A stretch of DNA of 7,407 bases. Source: Bifidobacterium breve (lineage in GTDB: Bacteria > Actinomycetota > Actinomycetes > Mycobacteriales > Mycobacteriaceae). Within the stretch, counting starts at the first letter, position 1. Each line of letters starts with the position of its first letter. The notes under the pieces were generated by a model. It saw only the letters and a list, made by a program, of their open reading frames with translations. It did not search any database and was not told where the DNA came from. Where the stretch lies: positions 1 through 7,407 of the forward strand of contig CAMCWJ010000144.1 of NCBI GenBank assembly GCA_945882475.1, written 5' to 3'. The translations under genes were made by a program, and so were the position numbers. This document shows, piece by piece, positions 1 to 6,430 of this stretch.

Positions 1-52
1 CGCGCAACTCGTCGCGGAAGGCGGTGTCCGCCTCGGTCATGGCAAGTCTCAT
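1..52 (-). CDS. Probable acyl-CoA dehydrogenase (FadE-like), N-terminal fragment cut by the window edge
   Basis: Only the first 17 codons are visible, reading MRLAMTEADTAFRDELR, and the frame runs off the left edge. The pattern, a short start followed by an acidic stretch and F-R-x-E-L/V-R, is common at the N-termini of mycobacterial acyl-CoA dehydrogenases, FAD flavoproteins that introduce the alpha-beta double bond in beta-oxidation. This identification rests on remembered family appearance, because no catalytic residue is in view. I chose the ATG at 52 because GAGGA (58-62) lies four bases upstream, a somewhat short spacing. The internal ATG at 40 has no ribosome site at a usable distance. 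The ATG at 64 meets a stop after four codons. The gene is co-directional with the PAC2 gene but separated by 151 bp, and a dyad directly upstream suggests its own promoter and repressor. Another protein with a similar start cannot be excluded. Confidence 0.5.
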   Translation of the reverse strand, partial: MRLAMTEADTAFRDELR

Positions 53-65
53 GGGGTCCTCATAT

Positions 66-85
66 CGGTACGGACGTTGGTACGG
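66..85. promoter_or_regulatory. Candidate repressor operator (imperfect palindrome) upstream of the FadE-like gene
   Basis: Twenty bases form an imperfect palindrome of pattern CnGTACnnAC-GTnnGTACnG, with 7 of 10 positions matching between half-sites. The same stretch can be read as a direct repeat of GGTACGGAC (67-75 and 79-87) with a 12-base period. It ends 13 bases before the start codon at 52, overlapping the likely 5' leader or promoter. Dyads of this size are usual for TetR-family regulators, which often control fadE genes in actinobacteria. The protein that binds here is unknown, and a family assignment is inference only. Confidence 0.4.
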
Positions 86-203
86 ACAGATCAGGGCGCC
101 GGGAATCGTGCAGCCCGCAGATTGACGGTATCGCACCAGCTGTCAGCCGCGATAACGGCCTTGGGCGGATGGCGCAGGAAGATGCTGACGGTTCTGTGAC
201 CGG

Positions 204-1082
204 CTAGCGGCCCCGGCGACGCAGGTAGCGCTCGAACTCCGCGGCCAGAGTGTCCCCGTCCACCTTCGACAGCGCCTCGTTGACGTCGATCTCGGCGTCG
301 CCGCGCTCTTCGAGGCTGGTCACGTAGTCGGCGATCTCCTCGTCCTCGGTGGTCATCTCGGTGACGGCCTGTTCCCACTCCTCGGCCTGAGCCGGCAGGT
401 CCGCCAGCGGCACCTCGACGTCGAGCACCTCCTCGACGCGGGTCAGCAACGCGACGGTGGCCTTCGGGTTGGGCGGCTGGGACACGTAGTGCGGCACCGC
501 CGCCCAGAACGTCACGGCCGGGATGCCGGCGGCCACGCAGGCGTCCTGAAAGACCCCGGCGATTCCAGTGGGTCCCTCGTAGCGGGACTCCTCGAGCCCG
601 AAGAACTTCGCCGACTCCGGCGAGTAGGCCGCCCCGGACACCGGAACCGGTCGGGTGTGCGGGGTGTCGGCCAGCAGCGCACCGAGGATGACGACGGTGT
701 CGACATTGAGTTTGTCGGCAATGCCGAGCAGTTCGGCGCAGAAACTACGCCAGCGCATGTTGGGTTCCACGCCGTGCATCAGCACGATGTCGCGGTCAGA
801 GCCGGGCGGGCGGCAGTGCGAGATCTGCATTGACGGCCACACCAATTCTCGGGTTACGCCGTCGACCTGGCGGATCACCGGCCGGTTCACCTGATAGTCG
901 TAGTACGCCTCGTCGTCAATCTCGAGGATCAGTTGGGCCTCCCAGATCGCGTCGAGGTGCTCGAGGGCGTCACTGGCCGCGTCGCCGGCGTCGTTCCAGC
1001 CCTCGAACGCGGCCACGATCACCGTGTTGTGCAGTTCAGGCAGGCTGCGGCCGTCCGATCCACGCAGGTTCCACGAGGTCAC
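204..1082 (-). CDS. PAC2-family protein (Rv2125-like), complete
   Basis: A 292-residue cytosolic protein with no signal peptide or membrane segment. It belongs to the PAC2 family, named after the eukaryotic proteasome assembly chaperone 2. The actinobacterial members have no settled function. Family marks are the N-terminal strand followed by AAFEGWNDAGDAAS (24-37), the VILGALLADTPHTRP segment (131-145) and FWAAVPHYVSQPPNPKA (192-208). After about residue 225 comes a charged, acidic, probably helical tail ending in basic RYLRRRGR. The length equals what I recall for M. tuberculosis Rv2125, which also lies divergently beside metH. The start is GTG at 1082. There is no good Shine-Dalgarno, but a TAGGCT -10 box sits six bases upstream, which fits leaderless translation. 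A role in proteasome assembly should not be assumed. Family membership is secure; function is unknown. Confidence 0.93.
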   Translation of the reverse strand: MTSWNLRGSDGRSLPELHNTVIVAAFEGWNDAGDAASDALEHLDAIWEAQLILEIDDEAYYDYQVNRPVIRQVDGVTRELVWPSMQISHCRPPGSDRDIVLMHGVEPNMRWRSFCAELLGIADKLNVDTVVILGALLADTPHTRPVPVSGAAYSPESAKFFGLEESRYEGPTGIAGVFQDACVAAGIPAVTFWAAVPHYVSQPPNPKATVALLTRVEEVLDVEVPLADLPAQAEEWEQAVTEMTTEDEEIADYVTSLEERGDAEIDVNEALSKVDGDTLAAEFERYLRRRGR

Positions 1083-1094
1083 GTTGTCAGCCTA
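1083..1094 (-). promoter_or_regulatory. -10 box placing the PAC2 transcript start on the GTG codon (leaderless promoter)
   Basis: On the minus strand TAGGCT (plus-strand AGCCTA, 1089-1094) fits the mycobacterial TANNNT -10 consensus. It is followed by exactly six bases (GACAAC, 1083-1088) and then the GTG start at 1082. With normal -10 geometry the first transcribed base is the G of GTG, so the mRNA would have no 5' leader. No convincing -35 hexamer is seen, which is common for mycobacterial promoters. The absence of a Shine-Dalgarno agrees. The start site itself is an inference. Confidence 0.55.
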
Positions 1095-1150
1095 AGCCCT
1101 GCTGGGTTGCTGGGAGCCGCAAGTGGTCCGGGCGGTTCGCGGCGACTGGC

Positions 1151-1187
1151 GAGACGGCGACCAGGGTGACCGCGTAGGATTTTCTGG
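1151..1187 (+). promoter_or_regulatory. metH promoter; transcript predicted to start at the first base of the riboswitch
   Basis: TAGGAT at 1175-1180 is a perfect TANNNT -10 box. Standard spacing gives a transcript start at G1186 or G1187, which is the first base of the P1 helix of the leader RNA. GAGACG at 1151-1156, 18 bases upstream of the -10, shares only the central GAC with TTGACA and is a weak -35. The agreement between promoter geometry and the independently recognised RNA fold supports both. The divergent PAC2 -10 lies about 80 bases away, so the two promoters probably do not overlap. Confidence 0.6.
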
Positions 1188-1256
1188 TCGAGAGGCGTTG
1201 CAACGGGTTCGGGTTCTCCCCGGAATCCGCCACGCTCGGCAGAGTTAAGGACGCCT
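1187..1256 (+). promoter_or_regulatory. SAH (S-adenosylhomocysteine) riboswitch aptamer in the metH leader
   Basis: The sequence folds as an SAH-riboswitch pseudoknot. P1 is GTCGAG (1187-1192) with CTCGGC (1235-1240), six pairs including one G-U. The pseudoknot is AGGCGT (1193-1198) with ACGCCT (1251-1256), six perfect pairs. P2 is 1204-1210 with 1223-1229, including one G-U, continued by 1211-1213 with 1219-1221 around a bulged G1222 and a TTCTC loop. TGCAA (1199-1203) directly follows the 5' pseudoknot strand, as in the known aptamer, where CGAG, a six-base pseudoknot strand and TGCAA occur in that order. CCACGCTCG (1230-1238) matches the remembered CCAGGCTCG segment except at one base. The optional-looking P4 hairpin is not evident; ten unpaired bases (1241-1250) stand in its place. 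Known SAH switches raise expression of ahcY, metH and metF when SAH builds up, which suits a metH leader. No covariance search was run. Confidence 0.8.
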
Positions 1257-1271
1257 TCCGCTGTGGAAGGA
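1251..1271 (+). promoter_or_regulatory. metH: Riboswitch expression platform: anti-Shine-Dalgarno hairpin that competes with the pseudoknot
   Basis: CCTTCC (1254-1259) pairs perfectly with GGAAGG (1265-1270) around a GCTGT loop. GGAAGG, extending to GGAAGGA, is a strong Shine-Dalgarno seven bases before TTG at 1278. The first three bases of the sequestering arm (1254-1256) are also the last three of the pseudoknot strand ACGCCT. The two structures therefore exclude each other. Ligand-bound RNA would break the hairpin and expose the ribosome site, giving a translational ON switch. No terminator with a U-tract is present, which argues against transcriptional control. The mechanism is inferred from base pairing alone. 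Confidence 0.65.
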
Positions 1272-1277
1272 ATCAGT

Positions 1278-4200
1278 TTGCGCGCCCCAGAAGACATCCG
1301 CCTCACGGCAGATATCCGCCCCGACTGCACCGACGAGCTGACGGCCACTCTGCGCAGCCGGATCATGGTGATCGACGGCGCGATGGGTACGGCGATCCAG
1401 CGGGACCGGCCGGATGAGGCCGGCTATCGCGGCGAGCGGTTCGCGGAGTGGCCGACCGCCCTTCAGGGCAACAACGATCTGCTCACCCTCACGCAGCCGG
1501 ACATCATCGAGACCATTCACCGTGAATACCTCGAGGCCGGTGCGGACATCCTGGAGACCAACACGTTCAACTCCAACTCGGTGTCCCTTGCCGATTACGA
1601 CATGCACGAGCTGGCCTACGAGCTGAACTACGCCGGCGCCGCCCTGGCCCGCAAGGTTTGCGACGAGTTCAGCACTGGCGCCAAGCCCCGCTATGTCGCC
1701 GGCGCCATCGGGCCGACGACGAGGACCGCGTCGATCTCCCCGGACGTCAATGACCCCGGCGCCCGCAACGTGTCCTACGACCAGCTGGTGGCCGCCTATC
1801 TTGAAGCCGCCAACGGCCTAGTCGACGGTGGCTCCGATCTGCTGATCATCGAGACGATCTTCGACTCGCTCAACGCCAAGGCGGCGGTGTTCGCCGTTGA
1901 GACACTCTTCGAGGAACGCGGACGCCGATGGCCGGTGATCATCTCAGGCACCATCACCGATGCCTCCGGGCGCACGTTATCGGGTCAGGTCACCGAAGCG
2001 TTCTGGAACTCGATCAGGCACTCCCGTCCGATCGCGGTCGGCCTGAATTGCGCCCTGGGCGCCCCCGAGATGCGGCCCTACATCGCCGAGTTGTCCAGGA
2101 TCGCAGACACTTTCGTCTCCTGCTATCCCAACGCGGGCCTGCCCAACGCCTTCGGCGAATACGACGAGTCCCCGGAGCACCAGGCCGGCTACCTCGCGGA
2201 GTTCGCCGAGGCCGGACTGGTCAACCTGGTCGGTGGTTGTTGCGGAACGGCGCCGCCGCATATCGCCGAGATCGCGCGCGTCGTCGAGGGCGTGCCACCC
2301 AGGGAGGTGCCGCGCATTGCCGTCGCCACCCGGCTTTCCGGCCTGGAGCCGCTCAACATCACCGAGGATTCTCTGTTCGTCAACATTGGTGAGCGCACCA
2401 ACATCACCGGCTCCGCCCGGTTCCGCAACCTGATCAAGGCCGGGGACTACGACACCGCGCTATCGGTCGCCCTGCAACAGGTCGAGGTCGGCGCGCAGAT
2501 CATCGACATCAACATGGACGAGGGCATGATCGACGGCGTCGCCGCGATGGACCGGTTCACCAAGCTGATCGCCGCCGAGCCCGATATCAGTCGCGTTCCC
2601 GTGATGATCGATTCCTCCAAGTGGGAGGTCATGGAGACGGGCCTGAAGAACGTCCAGGGCAAGCCGATCGTCAACTCGATCTCCCTGAAGGAGGGCGAGG
2701 AGAAGTTCGTCCGCGAGGCTCGACTGTGCCGCAAGTATGGCGCCGCCGTCGTCGTGATGGCCTTCGACGAGCAGGGTCAGGCCGACAATCTGGTGCGGCG
2801 CCAGGAGATCTTCGGGCGCGCCTACCGGATTTTGACCGACGAGGTCGGCTTCCCGGCCGAGGACATCATCTTCGACCCGAACTGCTTCGCGCTGGCGACC
2901 GGTATCGAGGAGCACGCGACGTACGGGATCGACTTCATCGAGGCGTGCGCCTGGATCAAGGAAAACCTTCCCGGCGTGCACATCTCGGGTGGCATCTCAA
3001 ATGTGTCGTTCTCGTTCCGCGGCAACAACCCGGTCCGCGAGGCGATCCATGCGGTGTTCCTGTTCCACGCGATCAAGGCCGGCTTGGACATGGGCATCGT
3101 CAACGCCGGTGCCCTGGTGCCTTACGACTCGATCGACCCCGAACTGCGGGAGCGCATCGAAGACGTCGTTCTGAACCGTCGCGGGGACGCGGCAGAACGA
3201 CTGCTGGAGATCGCCGAGCGATTCAACAGCACGGACGGACCCGCTGACGCAGGAGTTGCCGAGTGGCGTGCTCTTCCGGTCCGCGAGCGGATCACCCACG
3301 CTCTGGTCAAAGGTATCGACGCCAACGTCGACGCCGACACCGAGGAATTGCGTGCCGAGATCGCCGCCGCGGGCGGGCGGCCGATCGAGGTGATCGAGGG
3401 CCCGCTGATGGACGGCATGAACGTCGTCGGTGACCTCTTCGGCGCCGGCAAGATGTTCCTGCCCCAGGTGGTGAAGTCGGCCCGGGTGATGAAGAAGGCC
3501 GTCGCCTACCTGTTGCCCTACATCGAGGCGGAGAAAACAGCGGCCGGCGCGGGTGCGAGCACGGATACGGAGGACGGGCGAGCCGCGAGCAAGGACACCA
3601 ACGGCACGATCATCATGGCGACGGTTAAGGGCGACGTCCACGATATCGGCAAGAACATCGTCGGAGTCGTTCTGCAGTGCAACAACTTTGAAGTCATCGA
3701 CCTCGGTGTGATGGTTCCCGCGCAGAAGATCATCGACGCGGCAAAAGAGCACGACGCCGACATCATCGGGCTTTCCGGGCTGATCACCCCGTCGCTGGAT
3801 GAGATGGTCAACTTCGCCGTCGAGATGGAACGGCAGGGTCTGCAGATCCCGCTGCTGATCGGTGGTGCGACCACCTCTCGCGCGCACACGGCGGTGAAGA
3901 TATCGCCGCGCCGTTCCGGCCCGGTGGTGTGGGTCAAGGATGCGTCCCGGTCGGTGCCGGTGGCTGCGGCGCTGCTCGACGACAAGCAGCGTCCGGCGCT
4001 GCTGGAGGCCACCGAGGTGGACTACGCATCCCTGCGCGAACGGCATGCGCAGAAGAACGAGCGGTCGATGCTGACACTGCAGAAGGCCCGCGCGAACCGG
4101 ACGCCGATCGAGTGGACCGGCTACACCCCGCCGGTTCCCGCCCAGGGTCTCGGTGTCCGCGAGTTCGGCGACTACGACCTCGCCGAACTCCGCGAGTACA

Positions 4201-5066
4201 TCGACTGGCAGCCGTTCTTCAACGCCTGGGAGATGAAGGGCCGCTTCCCCGACATCCTCAACAACCCGGTGTCGGGGGAGACTGCCCGCAAGCTCTACGA
4301 CGACGCTCAGGCGATGCTCGACACCCTGATCAAGGAGAAGTGGCTGACCGCCAACGGGGTGATCGGGTTCTTCCCGGCGAACGCGGTCGGCGCGGGTGTC
4401 GAGGACGTCGAGGTCTACACCGACGAGACCCGCACCGAGGTGTTGGCCACGTTGCACAACCTGCGTCAGCAGGGTGAGCACCGCGACGGCATCCCGAACC
4501 GGAGCCTGGGCGACTTCATCGCTCCCAAGGACACCGGTCTGGCGGACTACGTCGGCGCCTTCGCCGTCACTACGGGGCTTGGTAGCCACGTGAAGATCGA
4601 CGAGTTCAAGGCCGCCAATGACGACTACAGCGCGATCCTGCTGGAGTCGCTCGCCGACCGGCTGGCAGAGGCGTTCGCCGAACGGATGCACCAACGGGTC
4701 CGTAAGGAGTTCTGGGGATTCCAGCCCGACGAGCAGTTGGATAACGAGGCTCTCATCGGTGAAAAGTACGTCGGGATCCGCCCCGCGCCGGGCTACCCGG
4801 CCTGCCCGGAGCACACCGAGAAGACGACGATCTGGGACTTGATGGACGTGCAGAAGCGAACCGGCATCGAACTGACCGAGTCGATGGCGATGTGGCCCGG
4901 CGCCGCCGTCAGCGGCTGGTACTTCTCGCACCCGCAGTCGCAGTATTTCGTGGTGGGACGGCTGGCCCAGGACCAGGTGGCCGACTACGCAAAACGCAAG
5001 GGGTGGACTTTGGCCGAAGCCGAGCGCTGGCTCGGCCCCAACCTCGGCTACAACCCGGAGGATTGA
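1278..5066 (+). CDS. metH: Cobalamin-dependent methionine synthase MetH, full length, E. coli type
   Basis: MetH transfers a methyl group from 5-methyltetrahydrofolate to homocysteine through enzyme-bound cobalamin in the cytosol, giving methionine and tetrahydrofolate. All five modules are present. The homocysteine domain (about 20-345) has VIDGAMGT (31-38) and zinc ligands Cys258, Cys321 and Cys322. The pterin domain (about 355-645) starts near NIGERTN (369). A cap domain (about 660-755) follows. The B12 domain (about 775-910) carries GDVHDIG with cobalt ligand His788. The AdoMet reactivation domain (about 940-1255) has RPAPGYP (1168-1174). The product has 1262 residues against 1227 in E. 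coli. Part of the excess is an Ala/Gly/Thr-rich linker (about 753-775) between cap and B12 domains. I chose TTG at 1278 because GGAAGGA ends six bases upstream. GTG at 1263 would add five residues, with a more distant AAGGA (1247-1251). Similarity to E. coli MetH is strong throughout, and an SAH riboswitch precedes the gene. Confidence 0.97.
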   Translation: MRAPEDIRLTADIRPDCTDELTATLRSRIMVIDGAMGTAIQRDRPDEAGYRGERFAEWPTALQGNNDLLTLTQPDIIETIHREYLEAGADILETNTFNSNSVSLADYDMHELAYELNYAGAALARKVCDEFSTGAKPRYVAGAIGPTTRTASISPDVNDPGARNVSYDQLVAAYLEAANGLVDGGSDLLIIETIFDSLNAKAAVFAVETLFEERGRRWPVIISGTITDASGRTLSGQVTEAFWNSIRHSRPIAVGLNCALGAPEMRPYIAELSRIADTFVSCYPNAGLPNAFGEYDESPEHQAGYLAEFAEAGLVNLVGGCCGTAPPHIAEIARVVEGVPPREVPRIAVATRLSGLEPLNITEDSLFVNIGERTNITGSARFRNLIKAGDYDTALSVALQQVEVGAQIIDINMDEGMIDGVAAMDRFTKLIAAEPDISRVPVMIDSSKWEVMETGLKNVQGKPIVNSISLKEGEEKFVREARLCRKYGAAVVVMAFDEQGQADNLVRRQEIFGRAYRILTDEVGFPAEDIIFDPNCFALATGIEEHATYGIDFIEACAWIKENLPGVHISGGISNVSFSFRGNNPVREAIHAVFLFHAIKAGLDMGIVNAGALVPYDSIDPELRERIEDVVLNRRGDAAERLLEIAERFNSTDGPADAGVAEWRALPVRERITHALVKGIDANVDADTEELRAEIAAAGGRPIEVIEGPLMDGMNVVGDLFGAGKMFLPQVVKSARVMKKAVAYLLPYIEAEKTAAGAGASTDTEDGRAASKDTNGTIIMATVKGDVHDIGKNIVGVVLQCNNFEVIDLGVMVPAQKIIDAAKEHDADIIGLSGLITPSLDEMVNFAVEMERQGLQIPLLIGGATTSRAHTAVKISPRRSGPVVWVKDASRSVPVAAALLDDKQRPALLEATEVDYASLRERHAQKNERSMLTLQKARANRTPIEWTGYTPPVPAQGLGVREFGDYDLAELREYIDWQPFFNAWEMKGRFPDILNNPVSGETARKLYDDAQAMLDTLIKEKWLTANGVIGFFPANAVGAGVEDVEVYTDETRTEVLATLHNLRQQGEHRDGIPNRSLGDFIAPKDTGLADYVGAFAVTTGLGSHVKIDEFKAANDDYSAILLESLADRLAEAFAERMHQRVRKEFWGFQPDEQLDNEALIGEKYVGIRPAPGYPACPEHTEKTTIWDLMDVQKRTGIELTESMAMWPGAAVSGWYFSHPQSQYFVVGRLAQDQVADYAKRKGWTLAEAERWLGPNLGYNPED

Positions 5067-5080
5067 GGGCGTGCCCGCCC
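5067..5080. terminator. Short GC-rich hairpin between the convergent metH and DUF222/HNH stop codons
   Basis: GGGCG (5067-5071) and CGCCC (5076-5080) form a perfect five-pair stem with a TGCC loop, starting at the base after the metH TGA. The DUF222/HNH stop codon begins only five bases further on. The position suggests a shared bidirectional terminator. The stem is short and there is no T-tract on either side, so it is at best a tail-less actinobacterial type. Confidence 0.35.
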
Positions 5081-5085
5081 CATCA

Positions 5086-6378
5086 TCAGTTGGTCTCAGG
5101 TGGAGCTTGCGGTTGGAAGGGTTCGTACCACCACCAGTCGGCCCGCTCGCCCGTCGGGCCGGGGCAGGGCGCGACGGATGGCGGGGGGCCACTGGGCGGG
5201 CGAGCCAATGATCTGGGGCTCAGTTCCTCGCCGTCGCTATCGGTTACGACGAGACTACCGGCGGGCCCGGTGATGGTGATGATGCCCCGATGGTGCAGAC
5301 GGTGGTGGTAGGGGCATAGCAGCACCAGGTTGTTCAACTCGGTCTCGCCACCGTCTTCCCAGTGCCGGATGTGATGTGCGTGCAGACCGCGGGTGGTTCC
5401 GCAGCCGGGGACGGCGCAGGAGCGATGGCGGTGCTCGAGCGCACGGCGCAGACGGCGACTGATCGTGCGGGTGGTTCGACCGGAGCCGATCACTTCGCCG
5501 TCGCGGGTGAACCACACTTCACAGGTGGCATCGCAGGTCAGATACTGCCGCTCGGACTCGGGTAGCAGTGGGCCGAGGTGCAGTGCGCCGATCTTCTGGT
5601 CGACATCGAGGTGCACCACCACGTTGGTGCGCTGTCCATGGGGCCGGCGTTGAACCTCGCCATCCCATCCGGTCTCCACCAGTCGCATGAAGGCGTCGAT
5701 GGTCGTCGGCATCGGGGGCTGCCCCGTGCTCCAATTCGCTACGTCCGGTGCAGCGTCGCCACCGTCCCGGTCGTGTTTCCACTCGGCGGTCAGCGCGTCG
5801 CGGTGGGATTGCAGGGCGGCTTCGAATGTGGCTGATTCGACGTGCGGCAGGGTGATCCGCCAGAAATCGAACGCGCCATCGCTGGTTTTGGTGATTGCGG
5901 GCTGCGGATCGGGCCGCGGGCCGGGATCGGGGCGCGGTTCCAGCTTGATCGCGGTGCACAGTTGGCTGACTGTGGCCACCTCGGCCAACTGCGCGTAGTG
6001 CGCATCGGACCCGTCACCCGCGCGGGCGGCGATCACCCCGACCTGGTCCAACGACAGTCGGCCCTCCCGCAGGCCCTGGGCGCAGCGGGGAAACGACTCC
6101 AGCCGGTGGGCCACGCCCGCAAGGGCAGCGGCATTGCCCCGCGAGGTGCCGGTCTTCCAGGCCACCAGGGCGGTGACCGATCGAGCCCCGGTAGCGCCCC
6201 ACAGGCCGGCACTATCAATCTCGGCAATGATGTCGACGATGCGTCCATCGATCGCGTTGCGCTGACCGGTCAACTCCGAGAGCTGCTCGAAGAGAACGCC
6301 GAGCCGTTCACCGGGAGTCACGTCGACGTCGGTTGCCGGCGCGGCGTCGGCGTCCGTTGACGTTGCGGTTAAGGACAT
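5086..6378 (-). CDS. DUF222 / HNH endonuclease-domain protein (13E12 repeat family)
   Basis: A 430-residue protein with the two-part build of the mycobacterial 13E12 repeat family. The DUF222 region (about 20-300) is largely helical, with a Pro/Asp-rich hinge (DPGPRPDPQP, 151-160). A C-terminal HNH nuclease domain (about 312-365) has CAVPGC (321-326), HAHHI with His335-His336, Asn350 and CPYHH (355-359). These supply the likely zinc cysteines and the His-Asn-His metal site, so the nuclease site looks intact. The tail is Pro-rich and ends in a Trp cluster. Members are often multicopy in mycobacteria, and REP13E12 elements of M. tuberculosis serve as phage attachment sites. The true role is unknown. 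ATG 6378 is preferred, without a clear Shine-Dalgarno; ATG 6432 would add 18 residues and overlap the HAD gene's start. The gene converges on metH with a 19-bp gap and is divergent from the HAD gene. No flanking terminal repeats are visible. Confidence 0.9.
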   Translation of the reverse strand: MSLTATSTDADAAPATDVDVTPGERLGVLFEQLSELTGQRNAIDGRIVDIIAEIDSAGLWGATGARSVTALVAWKTGTSRGNAAALAGVAHRLESFPRCAQGLREGRLSLDQVGVIAARAGDGSDAHYAQLAEVATVSQLCTAIKLEPRPDPGPRPDPQPAITKTSDGAFDFWRITLPHVESATFEAALQSHRDALTAEWKHDRDGGDAAPDVANWSTGQPPMPTTIDAFMRLVETGWDGEVQRRPHGQRTNVVVHLDVDQKIGALHLGPLLPESERQYLTCDATCEVWFTRDGEVIGSGRTTRTISRRLRRALEHRHRSCAVPGCGTTRGLHAHHIRHWEDGGETELNNLVLLCPYHHRLHHRGIITITGPAGSLVVTDSDGEELSPRSLARPPSGPPPSVAPCPGPTGERADWWWYEPFQPQAPPETN

Positions 6379-6430
6379 GGCACGAGCATTGCACTGCGGT
6401 CTGACAAATTTCAGTGACAGAATCACCGCC
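6379..6430. promoter_or_regulatory. Compact divergent promoter region between the DUF222/HNH and HAD genes
   Basis: Only 52 bases separate the chosen starts, and neither gene has a Shine-Dalgarno. On the plus strand CAGAAT (6418-6423), seven bases before ATG 6431, resembles TANNNT. On the minus strand AATGCT lies six bases before ATG 6378. Both would give near-leaderless transcripts, but each box misses the first T of the consensus. A small dyad CTGA-CAAATT-TCAG (6401-6414) and repeated TGACA (6402-6406, 6415-6419) occupy the middle and could bind a regulator. Confidence 0.3.

Noticed and set aside
189..202. CGGT-TCTGTG-ACCG hairpin just after the PAC2 stop codon as a terminator
   Set aside because: The stem has only four pairs and no T-tract, too weak to call.
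91..378. A 95-codon minus-strand frame overlapping the end of the PAC2 gene
   Set aside because: It is Arg-rich, overlaps a real gene in another frame and has no ribosome site. It is a shadow frame.
1196..1205. CGTTGCAACG perfect palindrome as a transcription-factor site in the metH leader
   Set aside because: Its bases are better explained by the aptamer: it covers the end of the pseudoknot strand, the TGCAA core and the start of P2.
1083..1277. Cobalamin or SAM riboswitch in the metH leader
   Set aside because: No B12-box, and no SAM-I or SAM-IV core sequence was found. The segments that can be recognised fit the SAH fold instead.
2997..5192. A 731-codon open frame antisense to metH
   Set aside because: It lies opposite a highly conserved gene and its translation shows no recognisable domain. 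Long antisense frames are expected from GC-rich codon bias.
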